Part shown: positions 15,927-23,995 of the stretch, one piece after another
Numbering within the stretch: position 1 is the stretch's first letter
How the letters are laid out: each line of letters begins with the position of its first letter
Assembly (NCBI RefSeq): GCF_003471585.1
Contig: NZ_QRJO01000005.1
Coordinates: 81,307-145,306 of the forward strand
DNA from: Collinsella sp. AM18-10
GTDB lineage: Bacteria > Actinomycetota > Coriobacteriia > Coriobacteriales > Coriobacteriaceae
Length of the DNA: 64,000 nt
Direction of reading: 5' to 3'
The notes under the pieces: generated by a model
What the model saw: only the letters and a program-made list of their open reading frames with translations
What the model was told of the DNA's origin: nothing
Databases searched by the model: none
Position numbers and translations under genes: made by a program

Positions 15927-16436
15927 CTAGTTCTCGGCTTGCTCAACCCGTACCTTGACACGTGTCGGATTGCCGTGGCTGTCGAGGGTCTTGGCATCGA
16001 GTGCCTGGATCTCGATGTATGCCTCGCCTTCTTTGATGTCGCCGGCGGGGCACGTCTCGATTGTCTTGCCGGTCTCGACCACACCGGATTCGTACATGGT
16101 CTCGTCGTTTTGGATGACGCGGAATCGCTGGGGAAATTTATTGTCTTGGACGTTTTGCACGTTGACGCGCAGCTTGCCGTCCTCCTGTAGCTGAGCGACC
16201 GGCGCGACCGAAATCGTCATCATGTTGTCGCGGACGATGGCATCGAGCTCATCTTGGATTTCCTGACGCGTTTTGCCCCCGGCCGTCGTGACTGAGGCGC
16301 CCGCTTCGGGCACGGGCTGCGACTGCCAGGCGTATAGCCCTACGGCGATGAGGGCGCAGGCGATAGCCAGGCAGACAACGACGAGTTTCTTGCGACGCCC
16401 CAGTCCTGCGAGGCGGGGCGGCTTCTTCGCACTCAT
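15927..16436 (-). CDS. single-span membrane protein of the surface operon
   Basis: A 169-residue protein: a basic N terminus (KKPPRLAGLGRRKK), one transmembrane helix (about 18-37, VVVCLAIACALIAVGLYAW), then an extracytoplasmic domain with VNVQNVQDNKFPQRFRVIQND and GVVETGKTIETCPAGDIKEGEAYIEIQALD, which look like consecutive beta strands of an immunoglobulin-like fold. The ATG overlaps the stop codon of the upstream 98-residue gene (ATGA), so the pair is translationally coupled. In this context it could be an assembly factor or anchor for the secreted proteins encoded downstream, but that is inference from gene order only. Confidence 0.65.
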   Translation of the reverse strand: MSAKKPPRLAGLGRRKKLVVVCLAIACALIAVGLYAWQSQPVPEAGASVTTAGGKTRQEIQDELDAIVRDNMMTISVAPVAQLQEDGKLRVNVQNVQDNKFPQRFRVIQNDETMYESGVVETGKTIETCPAGDIKEGEAYIEIQALDAKTLDSHGNPTRVKVRVEQAEN

Positions 16437-16729
16437 GCGGCGTCCTTGGTGGTGTAGACACGTGCGAACGTGGACGGGTCCGCTCCAAAGAGCATGTGAA
16501 GCATCAGGCGGCGCGAGTAGATGAGCTCGTCAAAGTCGTGAGGGAGCTCGATGTCGTGGATACGCGCGATGTGGTGGGCGAGCGCCGAGAACGACTCGGG
16601 GTCGCAGATAACATCGGTGGTGACGTGGTAGACCGCCGTATCGGGGAACGCCTCTTCGTCGAAAGGCAGGAGATAGGGATCGTCGTCGACCTCGATGGCG
16701 ACGCCGTACTGGGGCCAGTAATATGCCAT
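16433..16729 (-). CDS. small cytoplasmic protein, first gene of surface operon
   Basis: A 98-residue soluble protein with no signal peptide or hydrophobic helix, aromatic-rich at its N terminus (MAYYWPQYGVAIEVDDDPYLLPFDEEAFPD) and with a central VTTDVICDPESFSALAHHIARIHDIELP segment. Acidic overall. Start ATG 16729 has GGGAGG 5 bases upstream, and a 9-bp palindrome (16750-16775) sits just before that site. It opens the operon of four further membrane or secreted proteins. The family is not recognised; a regulator, chaperone or small structural partner are all possible. Confidence 0.6.
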   Translation of the reverse strand: MAYYWPQYGVAIEVDDDPYLLPFDEEAFPDTAVYHVTTDVICDPESFSALAHHIARIHDIELPHDFDELIYSRRLMLHMLFGADPSTFARVYTTKDAA

Positions 16730-16749
16730 GGGAACCTCCCTGCTTCTGG

Positions 16750-16775
16750 GGCCAAAACTTCTATCGGTTTTGGCC
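16750..16775 (-). promoter_or_regulatory. palindrome upstream of the surface operon
   Basis: Perfect 9-bp arms GGCCAAAAC (16750-16758) and GTTTTGGCC (16767-16775) about 10 bases before the ribosome binding site of the 98-residue gene. It could be a repressor operator or a leader hairpin. The rest of 16776-17074 holds no gene; it contains four TGAC repeats at 16804, 16815, 16827 and 16835 that could be regulator sites or promoter elements. Confidence 0.35.
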
Positions 16776-17074
16776 GTCGACGCCGACCGTATCAGCCGCT
16801 ACTTGACCAATTTCTGACCAAATGCTTGACGGATTGACATCTCCGCAGGTAAAAGGTGGAAAAATTACTTCAACTTTTTTCGAGCGACAATCGAGCGGTC
16901 GGCGACGGCGGGGCGATATGTGTCAAAAGCATCGTCTGCCGAGGAAGCCTTGCCGTTCGCCGAATTGCACAAACGTAAAAATCGCCAATTATGGAGACGG
17001 TCTCGAACACGTCGACGAAACGATGCGGTAACATCTCCCTGCAAACACTGTAGTTAGCTAAAGGGGGAGTTCGC

Positions 17075-18676
17075 GTGTCTGCAACCATTAAACCCTTCAC
17101 CGATGCGTTCGAAGAGTATGGCCGCGATGAATCTCGTGCATCGGGCGAAGCATCGAGCATCTCGTTTCCGACAACGGAAGACGAGGTCCGTGCCATTTTG
17201 GAAACGCTCCATGCCGAGCGTGTCCCGGTAACGGTTCAGGGCGCCCGAACCGGCCTTGCCGCCGGTGCCGTGCCCCACGGTGGGCATATCCTCAATACTT
17301 CCCGTATGAATCGCTACTTGGGCCTTCGCCGCGATGAACAAGGCCAATTTCTGCTGCGCGTGGAGCCGGGCGTTGTGCTCTCGGAGCTGCGTAAGCAGCT
17401 GAGCAAGAAGGTACTGCCGACCGCTGGTTGGGACCAGGCATCGCTTGAGGCCTACGAGGAGTTCCAAGAGTCCCCCGAGCAGTTCTTTCCCACCGATCCC
17501 ACCGAGGCATCTGCCTGTCTGGGTGGCATGGCGGCATGCAACGCCTCCGGCGCCCGCAGCTACGCTTACGGCCCCATGCGCCCGCATATCACGGGACTCC
17601 ACGTCGCGCTGGCTGATGGCGATTTGCTTGAGCTTCAGCGCGGCGAGGCTTTTGCCCAGGGCCGCCACCTGTCGCTCGTGACGGCAGAGGGTCATACATT
17701 CGAGCTTGATCTTCCTGACTACACCATGCCCAAGACCAAAAATGCCTCGGGGTATTTTGTTGCGGACGATATGGACGCCATCGATCTTTTTATCGGTGCG
17801 TGCGGCACGCTCGGCGTCATTACCGAGCTCGAGATCGCCCTGCAGGCGGCACCTTCGGTCGTATGGGGTATGAGTTGCTTTTTCGATAGTGAAGACAAGG
17901 CCGTGTCCTTTACCGATTCCGTGCGTCCCGTGCTGTCCCATGCCGCCGCTATTGAGTATTTCGATGCTGGCGCCCTGGATATCCTGCGTCGCCAGCGCGA
18001 GCAGTCGACAGCGTTTGCCTCGCTGCCGGCGCTCGACGACGAGGCAAAGGTCTGTGTCTACGTGGAGCTCGACTGCGATGACGAGGCGCAGGCGACCGAG
18101 GAGCTGTACCGCCTGGGATGGGTGCTGGAGTTTGCGGGCGGCCGCGACGATGCGACATGGGTCGCCCGCACCGAAGTCGATCGCGAGTGCCAGCGGTTCT
18201 TCCGCCACGCGGTCCCCGAGAGCGTCAATATGCTCATTGACGAGCGTCGCCGCATCGACCCCACCATTACCAAGCTGGGCTCGGACATGTCGGTGCCCAA
18301 CGCACGCTTGGACGATGTCATCGGCCTTTATCGCCGCACGTTAGCCGAAAGTGGGCTTGAATCTGCTGCCTGGGGGCACATCGGTAACAACCATCTGCAT
18401 GTGAACATCCTGCCGCGCGACGCGCAGGACTACCGTCGCGGTGGCGAGCTGTTTGCCCAGTGGGCTGCGGAGGTAACGGCTATGGGCGGTGCCGTTTCTG
18501 CCGAGCACGGCGTCGGCAAGATCAAGGCGGGCTTCTTAGAGACGATGTACGGTCACGAGGCCATGGTCGAGTCGGCGCGGCTCAAGCTCCAGCTCGATCC
18601 CGACGGGCAGCTGGGTCGCGGCAACCTGTTTTCGGAGAAGCTCTTGGATGAGCTCGTCCAGAAAGGGGGCGCGTGA
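17075..18676 (+). CDS. FAD-binding lactate/glycolate dehydrogenase (bifurcating LDH catalytic subunit)
   Basis: A 533-residue flavoprotein of the GlcD / D-lactate dehydrogenase type. Residues about 30-230 form the PP-loop FAD domain: PTTEDEVRAILETLHAERVPVTVQGARTGL, VEPGV, FFPTDPTEASACLGGMAACNASG and GTLGVITELEI; the C-terminal half is the FAD-oxidase cap, ending with WGHIGNNHLHVNI and SAEHGVGKIK, which bear catalytic and metal-binding histidines. It oxidises a 2-hydroxy acid, most probably lactate. Start GTG 17075 follows GGGGGAG. EtfB follows immediately and EtfA after it, as in the lctBCD lactate dehydrogenase-ETF complex of Acetobacterium woodii, where NADH-linked and ferredoxin-linked electron flow are coupled. 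The coupling is inferred from gene order. Confidence 0.85.
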   Translation: MSATIKPFTDAFEEYGRDESRASGEASSISFPTTEDEVRAILETLHAERVPVTVQGARTGLAAGAVPHGGHILNTSRMNRYLGLRRDEQGQFLLRVEPGVVLSELRKQLSKKVLPTAGWDQASLEAYEEFQESPEQFFPTDPTEASACLGGMAACNASGARSYAYGPMRPHITGLHVALADGDLLELQRGEAFAQGRHLSLVTAEGHTFELDLPDYTMPKTKNASGYFVADDMDAIDLFIGACGTLGVITELEIALQAAPSVVWGMSCFFDSEDKAVSFTDSVRPVLSHAAAIEYFDAGALDILRRQREQSTAFASLPALDDEAKVCVYVELDCDDEAQATEELYRLGWVLEFAGGRDDATWVARTEVDRECQRFFRHAVPESVNMLIDERRRIDPTITKLGSDMSVPNARLDDVIGLYRRTLAESGLESAAWGHIGNNHLHVNILPRDAQDYRRGGELFAQWAAEVTAMGGAVSAEHGVGKIKAGFLETMYGHEAMVESARLKLQLDPDGQLGRGNLFSEKLLDELVQKGGA

Positions 18677-18678
18677 AG

Positions 18679-19494
18679 ATGAGCGATTTCCATATGGTGG
18701 TGTGCGTCAAGGCCGTGCCGGGCAGCACCGAGGTCAAGATGGACCCCAAGACCAATACCATCGTGCGCGATGGCAAGCAGGCGGTCATTAATCCCTTTGA
18801 TGCGAGCGCTTTGGAATGCGCGCTGGCGCTGAAGGACGACTTTATCGGCTTTGGCATGGATGTGCGCGTGACGGTGGTGTCGATGGGCATCCCCGCGACC
18901 GAGTCGCTGCTGCGCGACTGCATCGCTCGAGGCGCCGACGACGCGCTGCTGCTGACCGATCGCGCCTTTGCAGGTGCCGATACCCTGGCGACCACCTATG
19001 CTCTCAAATGCGGCATCGAGGCACTCGACGAGGACTTCGACCTGCTCATCTGCGGCAAGATGGCGGTGGATGGCGATACGGCCCAGATTGGTCCCGAGCT
19101 TGCCGGTGCCTTTGAGATTCCCTGCGTGACCGACGTGAGCTGCGTGCAAAGCGCGGGCTTTACGACGTGTGGCTCGCTGGCGCTCGTTCACGGATGCGAT
19201 GCCGGCGAGGAGACGGTGTGTCTTGAGATGCCGTGCGCGATGACGACTGCCAAGGAGATTGGCCAGTTGCGTATGCCGAGTATTACCGGTATTCGCGCGG
19301 CGGAGGAGGCGGACGTGCGCGTGGTCAGTGCCGCCGACGTGAACGCCGACCCCGCGCGTTGCGGTCTTGCCGGATCACCGACGCAGGTCGTGCGCTCGTT
19401 TGTGCCCGACCGTGACCAAACGTGCGAGGCCGTTGAGGGAACGGCGTCCGAGCAGGCGGTAAAACTTGCCAAGATTATTGAGGGGATGGCATAG
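18679..19494 (+). CDS. etfB: electron transfer flavoprotein subunit beta
   Basis: A 271-residue EtfB, beginning MVVCVKAVPGSTEVKMDPKTNTIVRDGKQAVINPFDASALECALALKD, the characteristic start with the conserved NPFD segment near residue 37. The central VTVVSMGIPATESLLRDCIARGADDALLLTDRAFAGADTLATTYAL and ICGKMAVDGDTAQIGPELA regions build the AMP/FAD-binding fold. It passes electrons from the upstream lactate dehydrogenase to EtfA. The start was set at ATG 18679, 9 bases after AAAGGGGG; a GTG six bases earlier overlaps the previous stop. Bifurcating ETFs carry a second FAD in EtfB, which the full-length, unbroken FAD fold here is compatible with, but cannot prove. Confidence 0.9.
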   Translation: MSDFHMVVCVKAVPGSTEVKMDPKTNTIVRDGKQAVINPFDASALECALALKDDFIGFGMDVRVTVVSMGIPATESLLRDCIARGADDALLLTDRAFAGADTLATTYALKCGIEALDEDFDLLICGKMAVDGDTAQIGPELAGAFEIPCVTDVSCVQSAGFTTCGSLALVHGCDAGEETVCLEMPCAMTTAKEIGQLRMPSITGIRAAEEADVRVVSAADVNADPARCGLAGSPTQVVRSFVPDRDQTCEAVEGTASEQAVKLAKIIEGMA

Positions 19495-20700
19495 ATGAGC
19501 GGGCTGATTATCGATAGCGAAGCCTGTATCGGCTGCGGTCGCTGCGTTCGCGCCTGCGCCTCGGGCGGCATTGTGGTGGAGGGTGAGCGCCCCAATCGCT
19601 GTGCCCGCGTAACCGACGGCTGTATCCTGTGCGGTGGGTGCGTCGACGCCTGCCCCGTCAACGCCATCTCGATTGAGCGCGACGAGGCCGCCGGCGCGGC
19701 AGACCTTGACGCATATCGAGACATCTGGATCTTCGTGCAGACTGACGAGCACGATGCCGTTGCATCCGTGGCCTTCGAGCTCATGGGCAAGGGGCGCGAG
19801 CTTGCCGATGCCCGCGGCTGCCGTCTGGTGGCACTGGTCGGCATGAGCCCCGAGGGCTCACTCGGGGACCTGGAGCATCTGATTTGCGCCGGTGCGGACG
19901 AAGTTCTGGTCTGTCGTGACGAGCGCCTGCGTCAGAACGACGTGGAGGTCTACGCTCGCTTGATCTGCGATTTGGTAGCCGAGCGCAAACCCGAGGCCAT
20001 CCTATACGGTGCGACCGCTTTTGGCCGCGAACTGGCACCCGGCGTTGCCGTGCGCTTGCAGACGGGCCTTACGGCTGACTGCACCGTACTTTCGATGGAT
20101 ACGGAGACGGGACTGCTGCAACAGACGCGTCCGGCGTTTGGCGGCAACCTGATGGCCACCATCGTCTGCCCCAATCATCGTCCCCAGATGGCAACGGTTC
20201 GTCCCGGCATCTTTAAGGCACCCGACTTTGACTACGGCCGTTCCGGTACGATTACCCAGGTATCGCTTGCGGAAGACGCCAAGGCCCGTGTCGAGATCTC
20301 GATTCCCGCCGAGGAGTGGGGACAGCAGGCCTCAATTGCCGATGCCGAGCGCCTGGTCGTGGTGGGTCGCGGCATTGGCTCCAAGAAAAACCTGCCGCTG
20401 ATGCGAAAGCTCGCCGAGGCTCTGGGAGCCGAGCTTGGCTGCACGCGACCTGTCGTGGAGGCCGGCTGGTTGGAGTATCGCCATCAGATTGGCCAGACGG
20501 GCGTATCGGTTTCCCCTAAACTTCTCGTGAGTATCGGTGTTTCGGGCGCCATCCAGCATCTTGCCGGTATCGGTGGGGCGGAGTGCATTATCGCCATCAA
20601 CGAGGACCCGGATGCCCCCATCTTTGGTGCTGCCCAGTACAAGGTTGTCGGCGATGCCGTCGAGGTCGTCGAGGAGCTGCTGGCCCAGCTTGAGCGCTAG
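19495..20700 (+). CDS. etfA: electron transfer flavoprotein subunit alpha with N-terminal ferredoxin domain
   Basis: A 401-residue EtfA with an N-terminal 4Fe-4S ferredoxin domain carrying two clusters: CIGCGRCVRAC (residues 11-21) and CILCGGCVDACP (43-54). The ETF-alpha domain follows with GRELAPGVAVRLQTGLTADCTVL, the FAD-binding GRGIGSKKN (about 283-291), TRPVVEAGWLEYRHQIGQTGVSVSP and AINEDPDAPIF. ETF-alpha with a fused ferredoxin is typical of the LctC type of bifurcating lactate dehydrogenase complexes, which probably feed electrons to ferredoxin and accept or use NADH. The ATG is three bases past the etfB stop, and the stop of etfA overlaps the HD gene on the other strand by four bases. 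Confidence 0.9.
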   Translation: MSGLIIDSEACIGCGRCVRACASGGIVVEGERPNRCARVTDGCILCGGCVDACPVNAISIERDEAAGAADLDAYRDIWIFVQTDEHDAVASVAFELMGKGRELADARGCRLVALVGMSPEGSLGDLEHLICAGADEVLVCRDERLRQNDVEVYARLICDLVAERKPEAILYGATAFGRELAPGVAVRLQTGLTADCTVLSMDTETGLLQQTRPAFGGNLMATIVCPNHRPQMATVRPGIFKAPDFDYGRSGTITQVSLAEDAKARVEISIPAEEWGQQASIADAERLVVVGRGIGSKKNLPLMRKLAEALGAELGCTRPVVEAGWLEYRHQIGQTGVSVSPKLLVSIGVSGAIQHLAGIGGAECIIAINEDPDAPIFGAAQYKVVGDAVEVVEELLAQLER

Positions 20701-21509
20701 GCGCGCGCCAGCCAGTCGCGCATCTCGCCCTTCAGGCGCTCCCAGGTCGCTTGCGTGGCGGGATCGGTAAAGGGGCACGTAATGCCAAAGGGCGCGTCGA
20801 GCAGGCGGTAGATATCACCCTGCTCGCGCGCCAGCGCGCGGCTTGCTGGATAGACGAGCTCAAACATAAAGCAGATGAGTCCCACCAGGTAGTCTGCGGG
20901 CTCGTCGCGTTCGTCGCGTGCAACGCAGCGGTGCTCGTCAAAGGCGGTAAGCGCCGGTGTCGAGAAGCGGCTGGCGAGAAACGTGTTCTCATCCACCTTG
21001 AGGATGGTGTCGACGGTGCTGTCGGCGATGGTGCGCATAATGTCGATCTTGTCGCCATCGCGTACGATATCGCAGAAGCACCGTGTTCGCTCGTCGAGTT
21101 GTGCCGGCAGGCGAAAGTCACTGTGATAGGCGATGCTCGCGCGGATGAGCTCGTCGTGCTCTTCGGTCTCGATAAAATCTCGGATGTTTGTTGTGACAGG
21201 CGCGTCGTCGGGGTTCTCGCCAAAGAGGACCCCGACGCCCAACGCCGCATGGCTCATGCTTTCGGCATCCTTAAACGTATCCCAGCGTCGCAGCTGCTCA
21301 AAGCGGCCCATATCGTGTAGCAGGCCGCAAAGCCATGCCAGGTCAATATCTTCTGACGACCAGCCCTGTTCGTGTGCCACGGCATCGCATGCCTCGGCAA
21401 CGTGGTACGTATGCTCGATTTTGAGCGCGATGCGTGGGTTAGTGGCGTCGTAGGCATCGGTGTAGCTTTTGAAGGCCGCGCGCGCCCGGTCTCGATCGAT
21501 AGCTGTCAT
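20697..21509 (-). CDS. HD-domain phosphohydrolase
   Basis: A 270-residue protein with an HD metal-dependent phosphohydrolase domain: the first His of EHTYHVAEAC, then WLCGLLHDMGRFEQL (HD at about residues 65-66), a later AYHSDF histidine and RDGDKIDIM aspartate complete the four metal ligands. Substrate could be a nucleotide or cyclic nucleotide; it is not the HD-GYP class. The start ATG 21509 has AGGAAG 4 bases upstream. It faces away from the azlCD pair at 21636 and its stop overlaps the end of etfA, making a convergent pair. Confidence 0.8.
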   Translation of the reverse strand: MTAIDRDRARAAFKSYTDAYDATNPRIALKIEHTYHVAEACDAVAHEQGWSSEDIDLAWLCGLLHDMGRFEQLRRWDTFKDAESMSHAALGVGVLFGENPDDAPVTTNIRDFIETEEHDELIRASIAYHSDFRLPAQLDERTRCFCDIVRDGDKIDIMRTIADSTVDTILKVDENTFLASRFSTPALTAFDEHRCVARDERDEPADYLVGLICFMFELVYPASRALAREQGDIYRLLDAPFGITCPFTDPATQATWERLKGEMRDWLARA

Positions 21510-21635
21510 AATGACTTCCTAAAAAGTTGTGTCTTTCGATCCGGTGGCAATTGTAGGTGAACTCGGTTGCTGTCGGATAATGATTCTGCCGTATCGCTAC
21601 ATGCGGCTCGGAGACCTTGTCAGGATGAGAAGCGT

Positions 21636-22328
21636 ATGGTGCTCAAAATCGTTAGAACCGTCTGGCCGGTGATGCTTACCTATGTTGCAATAGGCGCGCC
21701 GTGCGGAATGATCATGGGGCAGACGGGAATGGAACCCTGGATGGTCTTTGCCCTGAGCAGCACGTTTGTGACGGGCAGCGGCCAGTTTATGATCTGCAAC
21801 CTGTGGCTGGCGGGCGTGCCTGCAGCATCGATCGTCGCGAGCGTTGCTGCCATCTCCTCGCGCTTTGCGCTTTACTCGGCATCGATCGCGCCGCATCTGA
21901 CGGGTGCCTCGAAGCGTCAGACGCTGGCTGTTGCCGCGACACTTACCGAGGAGGCATATGGCATCTCGCTTGCCAAGTTGGTTGAAGGGGAGGATTGGGG
22001 CCCGCGCGAGTCCTTTGTGCTCAACGTGATTCTCATCGCAACATGGGGCGTTTCGTGTACGATGGGCGCCATCGTCGGCGCCGTTGTCGATGTTCCCACC
22101 GCCATTGCAGCCTTTGTCTGCACCTCGCTCTTTATCTGCCTGCTCTTTTCGCAGCGGCTGTCGCGCGGCAACGTTGTCGCGGCGGTTTCGGGCGCGGTGT
22201 CCGTCGCCGTATGCAAGTTCTTGGGCCTCACGAATATTGCCGTGCCGGCAAGCGTCGTGGCCGGCATGGCCATTGCGTTGGCGTGCGATGCTGTATTTGA
22301 CGGAAGAGGTGCCCGCGATGCCCGTTAA
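21636..22328 (+). CDS. azlC: branched-chain amino acid exporter subunit AzlC
   Basis: A 230-residue membrane protein with about seven helices, showing the AzlC family pattern: TYVAIGAPCGMIMGQTGMEPWMVFALSSTFVTGSGQFM, AISSRFALYSASIAPHL, VAATLTEEAYG. With AzlD it forms a two-component exporter of branched-chain amino acids. Start ATG 21636 has a weak AGGATG about 10 bases upstream, inside a longer open frame from 21567. Its last 11 bases overlap the start of azlD, giving translational coupling. It could counterbalance the liv import system further downstream. Confidence 0.85.
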   Translation: MVLKIVRTVWPVMLTYVAIGAPCGMIMGQTGMEPWMVFALSSTFVTGSGQFMICNLWLAGVPAASIVASVAAISSRFALYSASIAPHLTGASKRQTLAVAATLTEEAYGISLAKLVEGEDWGPRESFVLNVILIATWGVSCTMGAIVGAVVDVPTAIAAFVCTSLFICLLFSQRLSRGNVVAAVSGAVSVAVCKFLGLTNIAVPASVVAGMAIALACDAVFDGRGARDAR

Positions 22329-22641
22329 CGAGTTCTTGGTTCTGTGGCTGTCGTCGTGGGCTGCTATCGCGTTCTTTCGCATCGCGCCGGCGTTCGCCTT
22401 GCGCGGGCGGACCCTGTCGCCCCGCATTACCGAGGCCCTGGGCTATATCCCGCCCGCCGCCTTTGCCGCGCTGGTCGCCAACGACTTGGTGAGCCCCGGC
22501 GCGTTCGACGCGGGACTCTGGCCTGCCTTGGCTCCCTGGATTGCGGCCGCCGGCGTCGTGGTCGTGGCGGTCAAGACAAAATCGATGCTGTGGTGCTGCG
22601 TCTCGGGCATCGTACTCTATATTGTCTTGAGCCTTATATAG
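22318..22641 (+). CDS. azlD: AzlD family exporter subunit
   Basis: A 107-residue membrane protein with four short hydrophobic helices; the segment ITEALGYIPPAAFAALVANDL is a typical AzlD motif. Start ATG 22318 overlaps the end of azlC by 11 bases and its ribosome binding site (GGAAGAGG at about 22303) is within azlC. AzlD is the small partner of AzlC. No other start codon fits the family length of about 105-110 residues. Confidence 0.8.
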   Translation: MPVNEFLVLWLSSWAAIAFFRIAPAFALRGRTLSPRITEALGYIPPAAFAALVANDLVSPGAFDAGLWPALAPWIAAAGVVVVAVKTKSMLWCCVSGIVLYIVLSLI

Positions 22642-22791
22642 GGGTGGCGTCGCGGGCGCCGAATCTCGTTCCATCCCAACTCGTCGGATTTTTCACCGAG
22701 CTGGTCTATTTCTTCTGGTACCATGGTCAAACTTTACTGTAGCAAAGCGTGACGTGGGCTTTTGTACCCCGTCAGCGGAAATGGGGGTTTC

Positions 22792-23814
22792 ATGGCACAG
22801 GAAGCAACCGCCAACGAGCAAAAGAAATTCAAGGTCCCGCGCATCCCGGGCGACATCATGATCTATCCGATGATCGTCGGTCTTTTGCTCAACACCTTCT
22901 GCCCGCAGGTTTTTGAGATCGGCGGCTTCTTTACGGCTGCCTGCCGCGGTGGCTCCAATACCATCGTCGCCGCGATCCTGCTGTTTGTGGGCGCCGGCAT
23001 CAGCTTTAAGTCCACGCCGGGTGCCATCAAGACCGGTATCGTCGTGCTGATCCCCAAGCTGGTCGTCGCAGCGGCTCTCGGCCTGGGCGTGGCATATTTC
23101 TTTAACGACAACTTCCTGGGTCTGAGCTCCGTGTCTATCATCGGCGGCATCACGTTTTGCAACATGGCGCTCTATACGGGCATCATGGGCGAGTTCGGCG
23201 ATGAGTCCGAGCAGGGCGCCGTCGGTATCCTGTTCTTTACGGCTGGTCCCGCCGTCACGATGATCATCCTCGGCGTTTCCGGCCTCGCCAACATTCCCAT
23301 TGGCACCATTATCGGCTCCATCTTGCCACTCGTTATTGGCATGGTTCTGGGCAACCTGTTCCCGTTTATCGAGAACCTGCTGGTTCCCGGTGCCAATCCC
23401 GCGATTGCCGTCATCGGATTTCAGCTCGGTGCGTCCATGAGCCTGTCGAGCTTTATCACCGGCGGTATTTCCGGCATCTTGCTGGGCCTTGTCACGCTGT
23501 TTGTCGTCGGTCCCATCACCTTTGCGTTCGAGCGTCTGTGCGGCGGCAATGGCAAGGCCGCTGTGGCTTGCTCCACCATTGCCGGCACGGCTATGACCAC
23601 ACCGGTTGCCCTCGCCGAGGTCGCACCGCGTTACGCCGAGCTTGCGCCCACCGCGTACGCTCAGATCGCCACCGCCGTTATCATCACGGCGATCATGGCT
23701 CCGATTCTGACTGGCTGGGTCGACAAGAAGTTCTGCCAAGGCAAGGAGGATCTGTCGCCTGTCGGTGTCGAGGCCATCGAGGAGGCCGTCGCGACTGACA
23801 TCGATGGCGAGTAG
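22792..23814 (+). CDS. kdgT: 2-keto-3-deoxygluconate permease
   Basis: A 340-residue integral membrane protein with about ten helices, a KdgT family member: it starts with KFKVPRIPGDIMIYPMIVGLLLNTFCPQVFEIGGFFTAACRGGSNTIVAAILLFVGAG, contains GGITFCNMALYTGIMGEFGDESEQGAVGILFFTAGPAVTMI and ends CSTIAGTAMTTPVALAEVAP. KdgT imports 2-keto-3-deoxygluconate, a pectin breakdown product, by proton symport. Start ATG 22792 was chosen over the upstream TTG/ATG of a longer frame because GGGGGTTTC is directly before it. No KDG kinase or aldolase adjoins it; two hairpins (23864-23941) follow. Confidence 0.85.
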   Translation: MAQEATANEQKKFKVPRIPGDIMIYPMIVGLLLNTFCPQVFEIGGFFTAACRGGSNTIVAAILLFVGAGISFKSTPGAIKTGIVVLIPKLVVAAALGLGVAYFFNDNFLGLSSVSIIGGITFCNMALYTGIMGEFGDESEQGAVGILFFTAGPAVTMIILGVSGLANIPIGTIIGSILPLVIGMVLGNLFPFIENLLVPGANPAIAVIGFQLGASMSLSSFITGGISGILLGLVTLFVVGPITFAFERLCGGNGKAAVACSTIAGTAMTTPVALAEVAPRYAELAPTAYAQIATAVIITAIMAPILTGWVDKKFCQGKEDLSPVGVEAIEEAVATDIDGE

Positions 23815-23863
23815 CAATCGATACCCATCAATGATGCCGGCGTGTGCAATTCGCGCCGTATGG

Positions 23864-23941
23864 GCGCCCGAACAGAAACTGTTTTGCAGTGATGTTCGGG
23901 CGCTCTGCTATTATCCCCTTTACCCCTGTGGAGTAAAGGGG
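23864..23941 (+). terminator. two consecutive hairpins after kdgT
   Basis: First stem GCGCCCGAACA / TGTTCGGGCGC (23864-23874 and 23893-23903), second CCCCTTTAC / GTAAAGGGG (23915-23923 and 23933-23941), followed by TGTTTATTG. Together they probably end kdgT transcription or process its 3' end; they also lie in the 5' region of the GGDEF gene. Confidence 0.45.
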
Positions 23942-23995
23942 TGTTTATTGCCCTGATTCGAATTGGGCGATTCTGACCACTTGGGTATTGAAGGG

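Noticed and set aside
16822..17031. 69-codon frame before the LDH gene
   Set aside because: Arg/Lys/Ser-rich, no ribosome binding site and no hydrophobic or motif structure; treated as non-coding control region.
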